In this document: one piece after another, positions 34,735-47,180 of the stretch
Layout of the letters: each line of letters opens with the position of its first letter
Numbering within the stretch: the stretch's first letter is position 1
Translations under genes and position numbers: made by a program
NCBI GenBank assembly: GCA_039654915.1
Contig: CM077594.1
Coordinates: 91,402,893 to 91,466,892, forward strand
DNA length: 64,000 nucleotides
Direction: 5' to 3'
From: Aquilaria yunnanensis
Taxonomy: Eukaryota > Streptophyta > Magnoliopsida > Malvales > Thymelaeaceae
The notes under the pieces: model-generated
What the model was told of the DNA's origin: nothing
What the model saw: the letters and a program-made list of their open reading frames with translations, nothing else
Database searches by the model: none

Positions 34735-36984
34735 ATCGCCACCGTCCATCAATGAGATTGAGGTTTGGTCCAACATCAGTTTTGACAGCCATGTTTTCAA
34801 TTTTTTTCGTTGTAGTCCCAAACATCTATTAATGAGTTATTAGGCCATTCAGATTGAAACCGGGTCCAGGGGTTATTGGTGGCAACCTCCTTTATCCGGT
34901 TACAAGTCGTCTGTCTTCCTCAAATCTTGTACCCTCTTCCTCTTCTTTAGTAAATCGCACATCTTCCGATAGTCCGCAAAAGCTTCATCTCTAAAATCTC
35001 TTGTTCACATCACCGATTTCCCCAATCCCGTTCAATGCGTCAGTCCTGCCCGGAGAAAGTCATCGCTGGGTAACCCAGTGAGAGGAAGGATAGGAGGGAA
35101 AGAAAAGAACCCTAGTTGTATCCAATAGCGCTGAGAAGAATTTGCGTAGGCAGAAGCTGTTCGACACTAAGAAAGCGAAGGAAAAAAGGTTTGGAATTTA
35201 AGAGCTAGGGAGGAGGGAAGCGGAGAGGAGCCAGAGGAAGAAGGAAGCTGGGGAGTTTGATAGAGGAGGAGAAGCAGAAGTTGATCGAATCTAGGAAAGA
35301 GGTGAGGGGGGATGAAGGGGAAGGCGATCCAGTGAAATCCATTGCCGTCAAATAGGTTCGTCCTGTCCTGTTAAACTATTGTTGGCCCATTGAAATTAGA
35401 ACTGGTGATTTTGTTGGAGTACAAAAGTTTTGTTTTCATTGTTGGATATGCTGTTGCTCCTACATGTATGTTTAGCATTGAAACAAGAAAAAGAATTATG
35501 GATGTTCCCCTGTAGTTTCTTAGTTTAGAAGTGAGGATTGGTTTTGCAGTGAAGTAATAGGTCCAAATGGTGAATTCATTGAAAAATATTTTTTAGTTTC
35601 TTAGTTTATACCCAAATTAACCTGACTTTATACCCAATCTTATCATTGCCTGCTTGAAACATTTTTTGGTAGTACTTTGGTCTTGGGACCTTATATCACT
35701 GCATGGCCTGAATCAGAATAAGTGAAAAAATTGGGTATGGGTTATGTGCTCTTCTTGCTGGCTCTTTGTATGTTAAAAACACTTTATTGCCAAAATCTTT
35801 TCATGTGCATGTTAATTGAAAGCATAAATATGACCGCTAGGCCATGGCTAGATATTATTGATTTTCGCTCAAACTTGGCTAGTTAATAGGCACTTATCTT
35901 TATCGTGCTTGTTTTGCTCTGAGGTTCATCTTTCTTATATTTATATTCTTGTATTATAGTATATATTAGCTCTTTCTCTTTTGTCAATGGTTCTCATGAA
36001 CTCTTAGGGCTATTTAGATAAAGAAATTATTCCATGTTTTCAAATGACCATTATTTAGACGTTAAGCATTTTCTGAATCTAAATCCACCTAAGTGTTTAG
36101 ATTATTAAAATCTTTGTTGTTACAAAATCGTGAGAGCTTTGAGGACATGATACTGGTTGGTTCACATAATCGTGAGAGCTTTGTTCTTGCATAATACTTC
36201 TTGTAATTAATTATGGGTTAGAAAGTGAAGTGATGGACATGGAAATCTCGGGTTTCTTAGTTTAGAAGTAATGTGCCCCTGATTATATTTGATGCTTGTG
36301 AATTCATTGAAAAATGTTTATCGTTTAGTTGTGTGAGGAAAAATTTATGCTTTATGGCCTTTTTCTAGAGTAGTTGAAGTTCATTGCTTACATTACTTTC
36401 TTCAGTTCTTTCTAGTGGGCTAAAATTGAGGTTAAATATTTATAGAGAACAAGTAAGTAATAGAAGCTCTTCTCGCATTAAGTTTTGAATTTTAAGAGGA
36501 GGTTATAAATTGCAATACATATAGTTAGTACTTTAGTAATATGATTGCTTGTTGTCTAATCTCATCATTATAATCTTCATGTGTTAGATATTACTATGAA
36601 TTTGGTATTGATTAAGTATTTCAAATAATTTGCTCAACTGGTATATTTTAATGGTAAGTTTAATTTGGTAAATGGATGTTGTTTGTGTTCAAAGTGTGGA
36701 ATCCTCCAATTTGCTGCTTTGGTTGCTTGTTTATTACTTTGAAATTAATTAAGTGAGTAGCTGCTACTGGTTGTGTGACAAATATAGTTGTTAAGTCTGA
36801 TTTATAATAAACAAATTGAAGACCAATAAGAAAAGATTATTACATCGCTGCTAATCTTACTGATTTTTGTATTGAAACCTGGTTGCTGAGATTGGAGATA
36901 TTATATTTTTAGTCAAGTCACAAAATGTGAGTTTTATGGTATTCAGTAATGTACTGGTTTTAGACCTGAATATGTTGGTCCTGC

Positions 36985-37031
36985 CGAAATGTGGAATTAG
37001 GTTGATATGGTATGGGAATCAGAGTATTTTG
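36985..37031 (-). repeat. Minisatellite fragment, inverted, at the edge of the left array
   Basis: Read on the minus strand this is ATCATACCAAAATACTCTG followed by ATTCCCATACCATATCAACC. It is nearly identical to a stretch of the 382-bp unit at 54300-54345 and its repeats. It abuts the AT-rich array just as the minisatellite does near the right end. Confidence 0.75.
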
Positions 37032-37601
37032 GTATGATTAAAATTTAGAAAAAATGATAAAAAATTTAAAAAAAATGATTAAAAAGAAGAAAATGATAAG
37101 GAATTACAAAAGTGAATAAAAATATAAATAAATCGATTAGTAATGGGGAAAATGAAAAAAAAAATTTGAAAAGCAATAAAATAAAAAAAATTTTATTAAA
37201 TATGAAAAAAATTAAAAAAAGCGATGAAAACGAGGAAAAAGCGTTAGGAAAAAAGAAAAAGCGTTTGGAAAAATAAAAAAGCGTTTAGGAAAAAACGACT
37301 AAAATTTAGAAAAAGCGATAAAAATAAAAAAAATATAAAAATTAAGAAAATGATACAAATAAAAAAACGTGACTAAAAATTAAAAAAATAATTAAAAATT
37401 TAAAAAGTAAATAAAAATTTAAAAAGGCGATTAAAAATAAAAAAAAGCGATTAAAAATTAAAAAAGGCGATTACAAATCGAAAAAAGCGACTAAAAATTA
37501 AAAAAAGCGATTAAAAATGAAAAAAAAAACGATTCAAAATAAAAAAAGGCGATTAAAAATTAGAAAAATTGATTAAAAATCAGAAAATGATAAAAAATAA
37601 G
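37032..37601 (+). repeat. AT-rich array, copy 1 (ULP1 5' intron)
   Basis: Irregular tandem units of 14-18 bp, roughly AAAAAGCGATTAAAAATT, are mixed with AAAGCGTTTGGAAAAA-like units. Large parts are the reverse complement of 51640-52880, with shared landmarks TCGATTAGTAATGGGG, GCGATGAAAACGAGG and ATTGATTAAAAATCAGAAAA. CpG occurs almost only inside the GCGATT and GCGTTT words. Confidence 0.85.
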
Positions 37602-37933
37602 TGCCTATTAACTAGCCAGGTTTGAGCAAAAAATAATAGTTTTGATACTAAAAAATTATTCATTTAATTCCTGCTGTTATTTATTTTAATTAGAAATTAC
37701 ATAAATAAAAATTCCTTTGTCAAAGTGCGGGTTTAAAAAAATTGTGACTTCATCCAGCTTTATTAAAGTGTAACCATTATATTTAGGTTGTAGAAAATCC
37801 TAACACGATGCTGTTGGTGTACTACTAACTCTTTTCTTCTCGCAAATGCTCTACTGGGATTATTATTTTGAAGGTGTTCATTTCTCTATTGATGCTTCTC
37901 AGGACTGACAGAAGGTACTTCCGTGTATTGTTT

Positions 37934-40900
37934 ATGACTCTGTTCACATCCTTCACCATCATGAATCCCAAGGACAGCATTCAAAAGGTGGGCAATAATT
38001 GTTTCTTCTGTGGGTCTGTTCAATGTTTGTTATATGCTTTGTCATTTCAAAATAATGTTGTCTGTTTTATATTTAGCTACAACTTGCACTTTGTACAATT
38101 CTGGAGAATGTATTTGAGGTGTGTGTTTTGGGGAAATCTTGTTCCACTGCTTCTCAATCAGTGATGCAGTTCCAAAGTAATGTGCGTACGTATATGTTAT
38201 TTGGTGTTGTAGGAAACAGTGGCAGATGAAGGGGGTTTGGGTAGTAGGAACGTACATCGCGGTGATGATGTCGAGAATGTGAAAGCAAACCTGAAGAATG
38301 CATATAATAAGTTCATGTAATTTTTTGCTCTCCATGTTATGTTATTTTTTTCGCGTTCTCACCGTTTAATTCTGATGTGAACTTCCATAATGTAGTACTG
38401 GTGAGAAACAACGATTTCAGGAGGAGAATAACCGCGCCATGACTCGACTGGTATGTGCTATACGACTTCATCTCCATGCGGCTTAATCTGAGTGTGATAT
38501 ATAGTTTCTGTACTTCATTGCTGAAAATTGTTATCCTGTAGGAGTGGGCTGATATGAACAAGCGCTGGAAGACGTTTGACATCCAGCAAAAGTTATGTTT
38601 CGCGGATGAGGCTCCCGATCGGGTGAAAGCTAGTGAGCCTGTCGTTCATCTGTGGGATGTCGTGTGTCGGCCTTCATACTTTGCGAAACATGTGAAAGGG
38701 TTCACTGCAGAGCAACGGAGATTGGCCAATGAAACCGGGCTTGGATGTTTGTTAGACAACAACGTAACCCAGCTGCGAGGTGATCTGATTTGCTGGCTTG
38801 CGCAGTCTTTTGAGCTTAGTACACGTACCCTCATTGTCTATGGACGGAGGTTCCGTATTGGTGCCGCAGATGTTACATCCGTTATGGGATTAGTGGATGG
38901 AAACAGCTGCCTTTATCTTAAGAAGAAGTCCCCCTTGGTCAGCCGGTATTGCAAGCAAGCAAGTGGACATTTGGTTATTGACCTCCGTGGTATAGTTGAG
39001 AAGTTGGCTGACAGTCATGGTGAAGAGTTTAAGAGGTGTTATGTGTTGTTCGCTCTTGCAACAGTGATATGTCCGTCGACACGTCAGTACCTACATCACC
39101 AATGGGTTTCCGCCGTTGAGAATGTGGATATGTTGAGCGACTGTCAATGGGCGACAGTCACACTTGATCATCTGGTGAGCTCAATCAAGATTGTTTTCGA
39201 AGAACGTGTCCAGAAACTTGGGGGGTGTGCCCTATTTTTGCAAGTAAGAACAACTTTCTTGTCATTTTCCCTTAACAGTTCAAAATTTTTTTATTTGACC
39301 TTCCATTTTGTTGACCGTATGTCATCGTTGCTATATTTTAGGTCTACTTTTTACGGTACATTCTTCCGGGTGCGTACCCAGTTGGTCAACTCACCCTCCC
39401 CATTCAATATTTCAGTAAAGATGTGACCTCCAAGTTGCTGAATAAACGTCCTTTCCGGGATACTGAGGAGGTTAGTGTTCTGCTGTTCACATATGAAGTA
39501 GTGGTCTTATTGTTAGTTTCGTTTTAAATTTTGTATCTCCGGCATGATTCTTAACCCTATCTCTTACGTCTTGTAGGTTTGTTTTCCCCATGACCCAAAA
39601 CGTGCAAAGACGTTTCCGGAAACCCATCCCAAATCCCCTTATGAGTCACCATCTGGGCTTCCTGGTTTTGGCAATCGTCCCAGTGGTCCTGATCATGACC
39701 TTGGTGGTTGTATGGATGACAATGGGAAGGGTAAGGGCAAGGTTGGGGGCAGTGCGGAGGAATTTGACGAGGTTAATGGGGGTGTAACCTGGTTGGGGGT
39801 TTTAGTTCGACAATTAGTGTCGGATGTTGGGGCAATTAAAGAAGAACAACACCGGCAAGGTCGGTTGTTGGAATATTTGAAAGAAGAGCAACAGCGGCAA
39901 AGAGCATTGCTTGATGAAGTTAATGCAAATGCTACAATGCTTGTTCAAGCATTGAAGACGACCCGGGTGAAGGATGTCAATGAATGTAAGAGGGCTAGAC
40001 CTGAGGAGACACACGGTTCCAATGCTCCGTTCCATGCCCCACCACAATTCCCTCACGTTGAACTTAGACAGCGATGTCCTGAAGGACAGCATGATGTCTT
40101 GGGACGGCCAAGCAATGATATAGAAGGTGAAGATGCTGACCATGGAAAGGTTATTAGAGGTGATGATGAATTTGACAGCCCTGATAAGGCTGTAACTATT
40201 ACTACCGCCACTCCTTTTGTCTGCCCAACTAGCGTTGAACCGGTGTTGGTACCTTCTGGGGATACAAAGTTTGACGGTAAGCCAAAACCGGAAGTAGTTA
40301 TTTTCAATTTGGACAAAACAGAATTAGGATCTGTAGATATGTTTTCTGAGGCGATGGACGTGTGTGATGTTAGAGGCCAGGTATGTCAAATTGGCAGCTT
40401 GGTTTGCAAATTCATCACTCCATTTACCTCCGCATTATTTTATTGATTATGGTGATTTATTTTATTTTTGTTTGCAGCTGAAAGGAAAGAAGAAGAGGCA
40501 ACCTATCTTGAACCTTCTGGAGCGGCCAATTCGAATCCCAAAGCTGTCAAGGGCGCAAACATCACCCTTCACTATGCTTGACGTAAAAAAAAATCGGGCT
40601 GGTCCGCGATTCGGTGCGGGGCCATTTGGTGTGCGGCACCCTGTGTCACCAGAAGAACACCATGTCCTTATGTATGTCTTTTACGGCCCTTGCAATGACA
40701 GGTAAGTGTTCGTTGTATGATTTTACGAAAATTTCATTTTGTCATTACCATGTCATTCGGTATGTATTGTACGGCTTCTCGATGACATGTTACTGTTTCC
40801 TATAAACGAAACTGTTAAATTGATTTGTCGTGATTTGCTTTCTCCTTCGTCTTACGTTGTTGGTCTTACGTTGTTGGTTGTGCTCATGTTATAACTTGGT

Positions 40901-43572
40901 TTTTTTTCACAGTGAGCTGTTAGTTAAACCCGGCGGGCCTTACGATATGCGACGCTGTGATATGAAGTTGTTGTTGCCAACTGAGTGGCTTAGCAATGTC
41001 ATCATCAACACTTGGGCCGTCATACTCACGAACCGCGCTCGGGCAAGCGGTTCGTCGATACGGAATTGGTACATGACGCTCGACTTCACGGTATGTGTTC
41101 TTCCTCACATACCTCAAGCCTGCATGACCTAACTCCCTGACAACCTCATCTTTGTTTACCTGATTTCTGAACATATTTCGCTGTGCTACCCTATTTCGCT
41201 GTGCTACCCTATTTCGCTGGTCTTTGTTATTTTCTCAGTAATTTGTTACTATTTTAGTTCATTCTCATCTGGTATTTCTTTCACTAGTTGTGTGCTAGTT
41301 TCATTGTAATGTTGCAATCAATATTACATGTGATTATGGTCGTGATTTAAATTAATCGTTTGTAATTATTCCCAGTGTTTTCTCTTTTAATACTAGTTAC
41401 GATAGGACAATTGTAATGCTCGTTTCTTCTAGCATCAGTTATTGAACAACTTTTCCTGACGTTTAGTTTGTGTTGTAGTAAACGTACTTGTATAGCACTA
41501 ATTACTACTTATTTAAATTGTTGTTCCTAAAATTTTTTCTTACTTAATCAAATCATACTTATTCCGCGGATGGAGGCAGCTATCTATGACATTATTATTT
41601 AGATATTCAGTTTTAGCGTATTATGATATGTTTTCTTATTCATGATGAAAACTTTTATTTTATGGTTCAATTTTCTCAGTAGTTTAAGACCAATAGTTTG
41701 GTTTACTATTGGAATAAAATTTAAGTAGATTTCGTTTTTCCTTCATATTGAAATGTAATAGATTTTTTTTTAGTAAGTTACTATCTAAATAATAGTTAAG
41801 TAGATTTTAATTTATTTAATTTTCTCTTAACTTTTCTTATTAAAAATAATTTATTATTTTCATTATTTTATTTTTTTCTAAATTCAATGTCATTTAAAAA
41901 AAATAACTGTATAATAGATTCTTTATTTCATTAATAATCACTTGAATAATTTTTTTTCAAAAAATTTATGAATTTTTCTCTTTTTTTCACACTGAATCAT
42001 GAAAAAGAAAATTTAAAAAAAAATCATACATATGCAAGCCTTTCATGTAGGGATAATCCACCAAAGGTTGATGTAAGCTTGATGTTTATTCAAGTCTCTA
42101 GAACAGCAATGCAAGATACTTTTGATCTTTTTTGTTTTTTTTTGTCCCTATAGGCTGTAGCCCGTATAAGTAGTACTAATTAAGAGAATTATGAAATACC
42201 CCCACGGTTCTTCCCTCACGAGGTGTCTACTATTTCTCAGGTGTGCTTTCACCTAACCAAACACCATTAACTTAACATCTAATTATATATGTGTATAGTC
42301 GCGCACGTACACACACATATATACATATTTCTAAGAAGTGTTTGGTCTTTTTCTTGGTCAAGTTTATGACAAGCCATCACCTGTACTATTATTTTTTTTT
42401 TGTTTAAGCGTACATGTTGTATGGACATGTGATATTCCATAAGTACTCTTCATTTGGTAGTTACATTGTATGGAATTTATGTTTTCTGTTTGCTGACTGT
42501 CTTCAAACTATAAACCTTTTTATACAGTAATTTCATGTGCAACTTAATTCAGTGATTCTGCCAAAAAAGTTAGGTTATGTGCTTTTATATGCAGAAACTA
42601 ATATGCATAAATGCTGCCCTCGGCAAATTGAGTCTGATCCGTGAGGGATTTTTATGTTCAATTTGTTTCCAGTTTATGGCATCAAGGCCAGCACAATATC
42701 TGCAAAACTTGCGTACGAATCAGCAGTTCAGGACTCTACTTATGGATGATATCAACAACTGTGATAAGGTAATTTTTTTCCAAATATATGTAATTTGTAG
42801 GTTGCTGGATTAAACGTATGGAATCAAAATGATGCTGCTGTGATGAATAAATTGGTTGATGTTCAGATCTTCCTTCCCATGCATGAACCGGCCCATTTCT
42901 TTCTGCTGGTTGTTGATGTGAATTTAATGACAATCTCCGTGTGGGACACGCTAGGAAAAGGGCAAACCATTGAGTATTATTCTAACGTTATAGATTTACA
43001 GGTACGTAACAGTAACTATTTCAAGTGTCAATTCGGATCTGCCACTTCATAGTATTGGCTGAAAAAACTGAAGTTTTCGTCTTCCTATGCTGTAATACTA
43101 GTGTGCAACCTTGGACGAAGTTGTTGCTCCAACATCATTCAAGTTCAGCGACTTTCAAAAGGTGAAGCCAAAAGACTTCCCTGTGCAACCAAATACCTGT
43201 GACTGTGGACTGTTTGTTTGCTATTTCATGCAACATCCAACAAAGGTTACAATGAGAGTCAAGAAAGAGGTTCGTCCCCATTTCAGCTGCAGTTTTACAT
43301 TAGTTTTATTACATCACCAATTTCTGCTACACTAACCTAGTCTTTCTGTTACTCACCAGTGGGACACACATGAGCGCAGATGCCAGTTTGTACTAGATCT
43401 ATTGCTGTGCGATGAGAACTTACTGAAGACTAGTATTCAATCGACGGCCAGCAACTGGTTTGAGTCGCAACGCAAAGATTGTGGGGGTGTTGATGTTAGG
43501 AAGGAGCAGATACTATCCGTTGATGAAGGTGCAGTGAAACCAAAGGGCAGAGGAAAGCGTCGCCAGAAATGA
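37934..43572 (+). CDS. ULP1-like C48 cysteine protease of the MULE, 12 exons, about 975 aa
   Basis: ULP1-type proteases cut SUMO from proteins. Exons: 37934-37987, 38213-38316, 38396-38450, 38542-39243, 39342-39470, 39577-40380, 40478-40701, 40913-41090, 42673-42768, 42801-43001, 43102-43269 and 43360-43572. The N-terminal half (about 72-350) resembles the conserved region preceding plant transposon ULP1 domains (RTLIVYGRRFRIGAADVTSV). A charged coiled coil lies at about 434-480. The protease domain near the C-terminus shows His814 (PAHFF), Asp831 (SVWDTL), Gln878 and Cys884 (QPNTCDCGLFVC); the triad plus oxyanion Gln are intact. The tail is basic (KGRGKRRQK). The start could also be the in-frame ATG at 37961. 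The intron at 42769-42800 would be only 32 nt, too short for a plant. Using the acceptor at 42866 gives a 98-nt intron in the same frame, dropping 22 residues but keeping the triad. Confidence 0.85.
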
Positions 43573-44620
43573 AGTTGTGTAGATTAATCTGCAGTCCTAT
43601 AAGTTTTTTGTGCGTAGAGTAGTGTCTATTGTAGTCCTGTGGATGGCCGCTCGTTTTTGTTGGCCCGATCGTCCCTTCCTAACTTATTTTGTATATAGGG
43701 TGTTCTATACAGTAGTTGTGGATTTTGGAGAAGGGATCGATACATCTGTTGCAGGACTCAGCTGTATTGAAAAAGGGGCTGAAGTTTCCTAGGTTGGCAA
43801 TATGTTTTTGGGAAGGCCAATTTTTTTTGCTGATTCAGGGTATGTACGTGTGAGGCTTTGTACATGCAGTGACATTACAACTACTGTTTTTAATACAAAA
43901 TTGAAATGTTATTGAGTGGTTGATGGAACCATCAGTTGTTTACAATATAAATTACCTTCAATGTCTCTTCCAGTACACAGGTGAAGTAAAAACTGAAACT
44001 TGGCAGATATGGGAAGTTCCGAAATTGTAGTAGTTCGGCAATGGTTTTTTTTTGAAATGCTGTAGTCTAGTCACAAAACCTATGCCACATACACTTTGCA
44101 GCCACTGAATCTGTTTACAGAGACGAATGCTTATAAAAGTGCAATTTGATTGTTTCACAATTTTCCCATACATTCAGTTACAATTGTTTTACAGAAGCAG
44201 CTGCAAGTGCTACGTTCTCAGCAATTCCAATATTAATTCCACAGGGTTGTCACAACTAACATGGGAAAGAATGAGACGAACATCAACAGGATGTCCGTCT
44301 TCGACCTTACACGATTTCATGACTCCATTGCACTTCTGACAGTTGGGCAATTCTTGACATTGCTTTCATAATACATCAGTGTACAAAATTCGATAACCGG
44401 GTTACCTAATCGATACATATCTGCGTTACATCTTAATACGACAGTAAATGTTCGAACACTTTTGTCCTTCGTTTAAGTTTTCTCCCCATACATCAACCCA
44501 TAACATAAGACTACCAAAATCTGAAAAATCGCCCTATATTATTCAATTTTGACAACCTGGGTGTAACAAAATGGAGTGCCAGTGTTAGTTCCCACATTTG
44601 CATGTGAACTTGAATGTGCT
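43573..44620. other. Convergent 3' regions of the ULP1 and transposase genes
   Basis: No coding exon is recognised. The stretch should hold the 3' untranslated regions and poly(A) sites of the two converging genes. AATACAAAATTGAAAT near 43892 and similar words could be polyadenylation contexts, but I cannot fix a site. Confidence 0.5.
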
Positions 44621-45223
44621 TCACGCATTAAAGTAGTTTTCAGCATTCTGACCTGAAGTTAACCCATCCCCCGGCTGGCCGAGCATCTGAGACTGCAGCA
44701 TGTATTGAAAAGAACCAGGGTTCGGATAAGAAGCCCATGTTGATGGGTTTACTGGCTGTGCGTTCAGGGAGACATGGAATGCAGAGTTCGGATAAGCACT
44801 ATAACTCTGAAAAAGTGAACTTGATGATGCTGGGTGTGGATATGAGGATGTCTGTTGAGGCGGTGAAGGTGTTATAATATTGACCAAGCTGTTTTCTGTA
44901 GTTTGTGGTTCAGATTTCAGCTGAATGGCCTTACCCGGCACTGAAGGAGCCTCCGGCTTTGAATTCTGCTTCCTCAAACGCTTCCTTTTTTTAGCCGTCA
45001 TCTTCTTCGATTCATCCGCCTTCTTCCCCGTTACCCGTATAGGATCCCTTATGATACTGGACTGCTCTCGTCCAACCTTGTCATCATGTAGTGTACTTTG
45101 GTGTTGTTCAAACAACTCCGCTGCCCTGACAGTCAAGGCACCTAGCTGGTCCTTCATTTCCAAATATCCATCTTCTGATGCCCGAGAAGCAAAGAACGCA
45201 AGTTTGTTACATATGCCAGCCAA
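44621..45223 (-). pseudogene. C-terminal tail of the MULE transposase, cut off by an in-frame TAG
   Basis: This 200-codon frame continues the transposase in the same phase, directly after the TAG at 45224-45226. It has no ATG start of its own. It begins LAGICNKLAFFASRASEDGY, which matches the region after the SWIM motif in FAR1-related proteins. It then has a basic patch (KKMTAKKRKRLRKQ, a possible nuclear localisation signal) and a Pro/Ser/Gln-rich end. The good preservation suggests that the stop is recent, is read through, or is removed by splicing I do not see. Confidence 0.75.
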
Positions 45224-47180
45224 CTATGCGCGTTTAACCAAAATTGCTGCTTCAACATCATCCGGAGTTAGACGAGAAATGTAACTTGGATCTTTTTTTG
45301 CATCCTTTGTCCACCTTTGTAATATACAGCTGGCGGGTATAGTTACTGCGTTGTCTAGCTTAAGGACAGCAAAGATATGACTACACGGGAGACCTGAAAC
45401 ATAAATGGTAAGATAAGTAACTTCATCTCCATTGCGCAAAGTTGTAACAAATAAAGTGACGTGGTATAACGTGTATGTCGTACAAACCTGTGTAACTAAG
45501 TAGCTTGCAACTGCAGTCATACACGCCAGTAACATCATCAAATTTGACGACTGTTGGTGCCGTTTCGCTTGCATATTTACGGACCTGATATACACGAGTA
45601 GCGGAACGGACATTTTCTCCACCAACAACGAAGTAAGAGGGCTCTTCAAGAATTTGTTGGCGGATACGAACCAATATCCGAGGGGTGTACAACTCGGCTG
45701 CATGTCTCTCGAGATGCTTAAGATGGGTTACAACCTGAGGAATTGTATGTCGACTATAGAAGTGTTGCTGAACTTCTGCTTCCCGCAGCCTCTCTAGAGC
45801 CACATCAAGACGCCGAACAAAGTCGTACAGCTTCAACTGGGAAGATAAGAATCTCTTCTGGAAAGCGTGCATGCCCTCAGCCCGCTGCGTGCTTGTCATC
45901 CCAGCGAAGAACGTATTCTTCAACAGAGCTATAGCCCAATATTCCCGCTTATCCCACGCATCCTTAACCCACTGATTTTGTTGTAGCCCATGCTCTGTGA
46001 TTGCTGAATGCCACTTCGCTTCAAGTTCGTTGGGGTCGTCTATGTTTAGCATCATGTGCGCGAACAAACCAGCGAAGGTAGGTGATTCTTTTACATTTGT
46101 CTTGCAATTGCGCATCAGATGCCAAGAACATGTTCGGTGGCGAGCTGCAGGTAATTCGGACTCAATCGCAAGCTTAAATCTTGGGGCACCATCTGTTATA
46201 ACTGCAGTTGGCATCTTGCCTCCCATACAGTGAACAAACCTGCTGAGTAACCACTTGAAGCAATCCTCAGACTCATCACGCACAAGGGCACAACCGAATA
46301 TGGTTGTCATAAAGTGGTGGTTCACGCCAACAATGACAACATATGGTAGCTTATATCCATTGCTATTGTATGTTGCATCAAAACAAATAACATCTCCAAA
46401 TACTGCATAATCCCGCCGCATTCCCCCATCTGCCCAAAATAGATAGCGCAATGTATCCTCCCCATCAACCGCATACCTACAGTAGAAGTCAGGGTCGCAT
46501 TGGGCTCTAGAAGTAAGATGGGCAATTGATTTCTCACAATCTGTTGGGAGCTCCCCAACCCTGCCATCCGAGTCAACCCAATTGTATAGGTCCTTTCTTG
46601 TGAACCCAACATTTTTATATCCACCGTTCGTGACAACCATATAGTCCATCACCCGTGCCGTACCGACTCCAACCCTTCGCATATCCGTCTGAACATGTTT
46701 AGCAGTAGGAGTAACTAGTCTCCTCGACCGTAGGAAATGTGACTCAAACTCTGACGCAAGGTCATGGTTATGGGTAACCTCAAACTCATGAACATTATAT
46801 TTCTGATTTTCAGAACAATAATGCACACGAAACGCAGCTTTGCAGCCACACCGCGAAACACGCCGAGGTTCCCTGCCGGCCTGCTGAGCTTTATTTTCCC
46901 TAACTCTAGCCTTCCCCTCCCTTGCACAAACCCAACGCCGCCGCTGAGCCACCTTGTACTTAGAGCTCATCCTCAGCTCATCTTTACGCACTGAAAATCC
47001 CATCAACCATGCGTACTGACGGTAGAAATTTTCAGCATCATTTACAGTGTTAAACTGAACGGTTTCGACATCATGATACTCCCACTCCTGAACTGGTTTG
47101 TTCATCTTGTCGGCAATGACGCCCAAATCATAATCACAACACTCATCAGTAAATACTTCTGCACGTCCATCCACATCCAT
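45224..47180 (-). CDS. FAR1/MULE-type transposase of the 22-kb element, two exons, 620 aa to the TAG
   Basis: The transposase should bind the element ends and carry out cut-and-paste transposition. Exon 1 is 47180-45488 and exon 2 is 45393-45224, with a 94-nt GT-AG intron. A FAR1 zinc-finger domain spans about 50-142. The MULE catalytic domain follows with D268 (ICFDATY), D330 (VITDGAP), the CSWH motif and E435 (QRAEGMHAF). The SWIM zinc finger, C556, C558, C568, H570 (CSCKLLSYTGLPCSH), is restored only by the splice. The FAR1-MULE-SWIM order is shared with the domesticated light-signalling proteins FHY3/FAR1, but its place inside a flanked transposon shows that this copy is an element gene. 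An acceptor just before the ATG (TTTCAG then ACTTCAATCAA) suggests a 5' leader intron. The frame ends at a TAG after VKRA, with homologous sequence continuing beyond. Confidence 0.93.

Larger units (their letters stand above)
34735..37933 (+). other. Left non-coding part of the MULE: presumed ULP1 leader and 5' intron
   Basis: Purine-rich sequence at 35060-35355 looks like a transcribed leader and ends AAATAG before GTTCGT, a possible donor. The acceptor before the first coding exon is at about 37902. This would make a 2.5-kb 5' intron holding the AT-rich array (37032-37601). An inverted pair of about 45 bp, containing GGCTAGTTAATAGGCACTTA, lies at 35858-35905 and 37597-37645. A minisatellite fragment is at 36985-37031. 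No coding exon is supported here; the leader exon is inferred from splice signals only. Confidence 0.45.
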
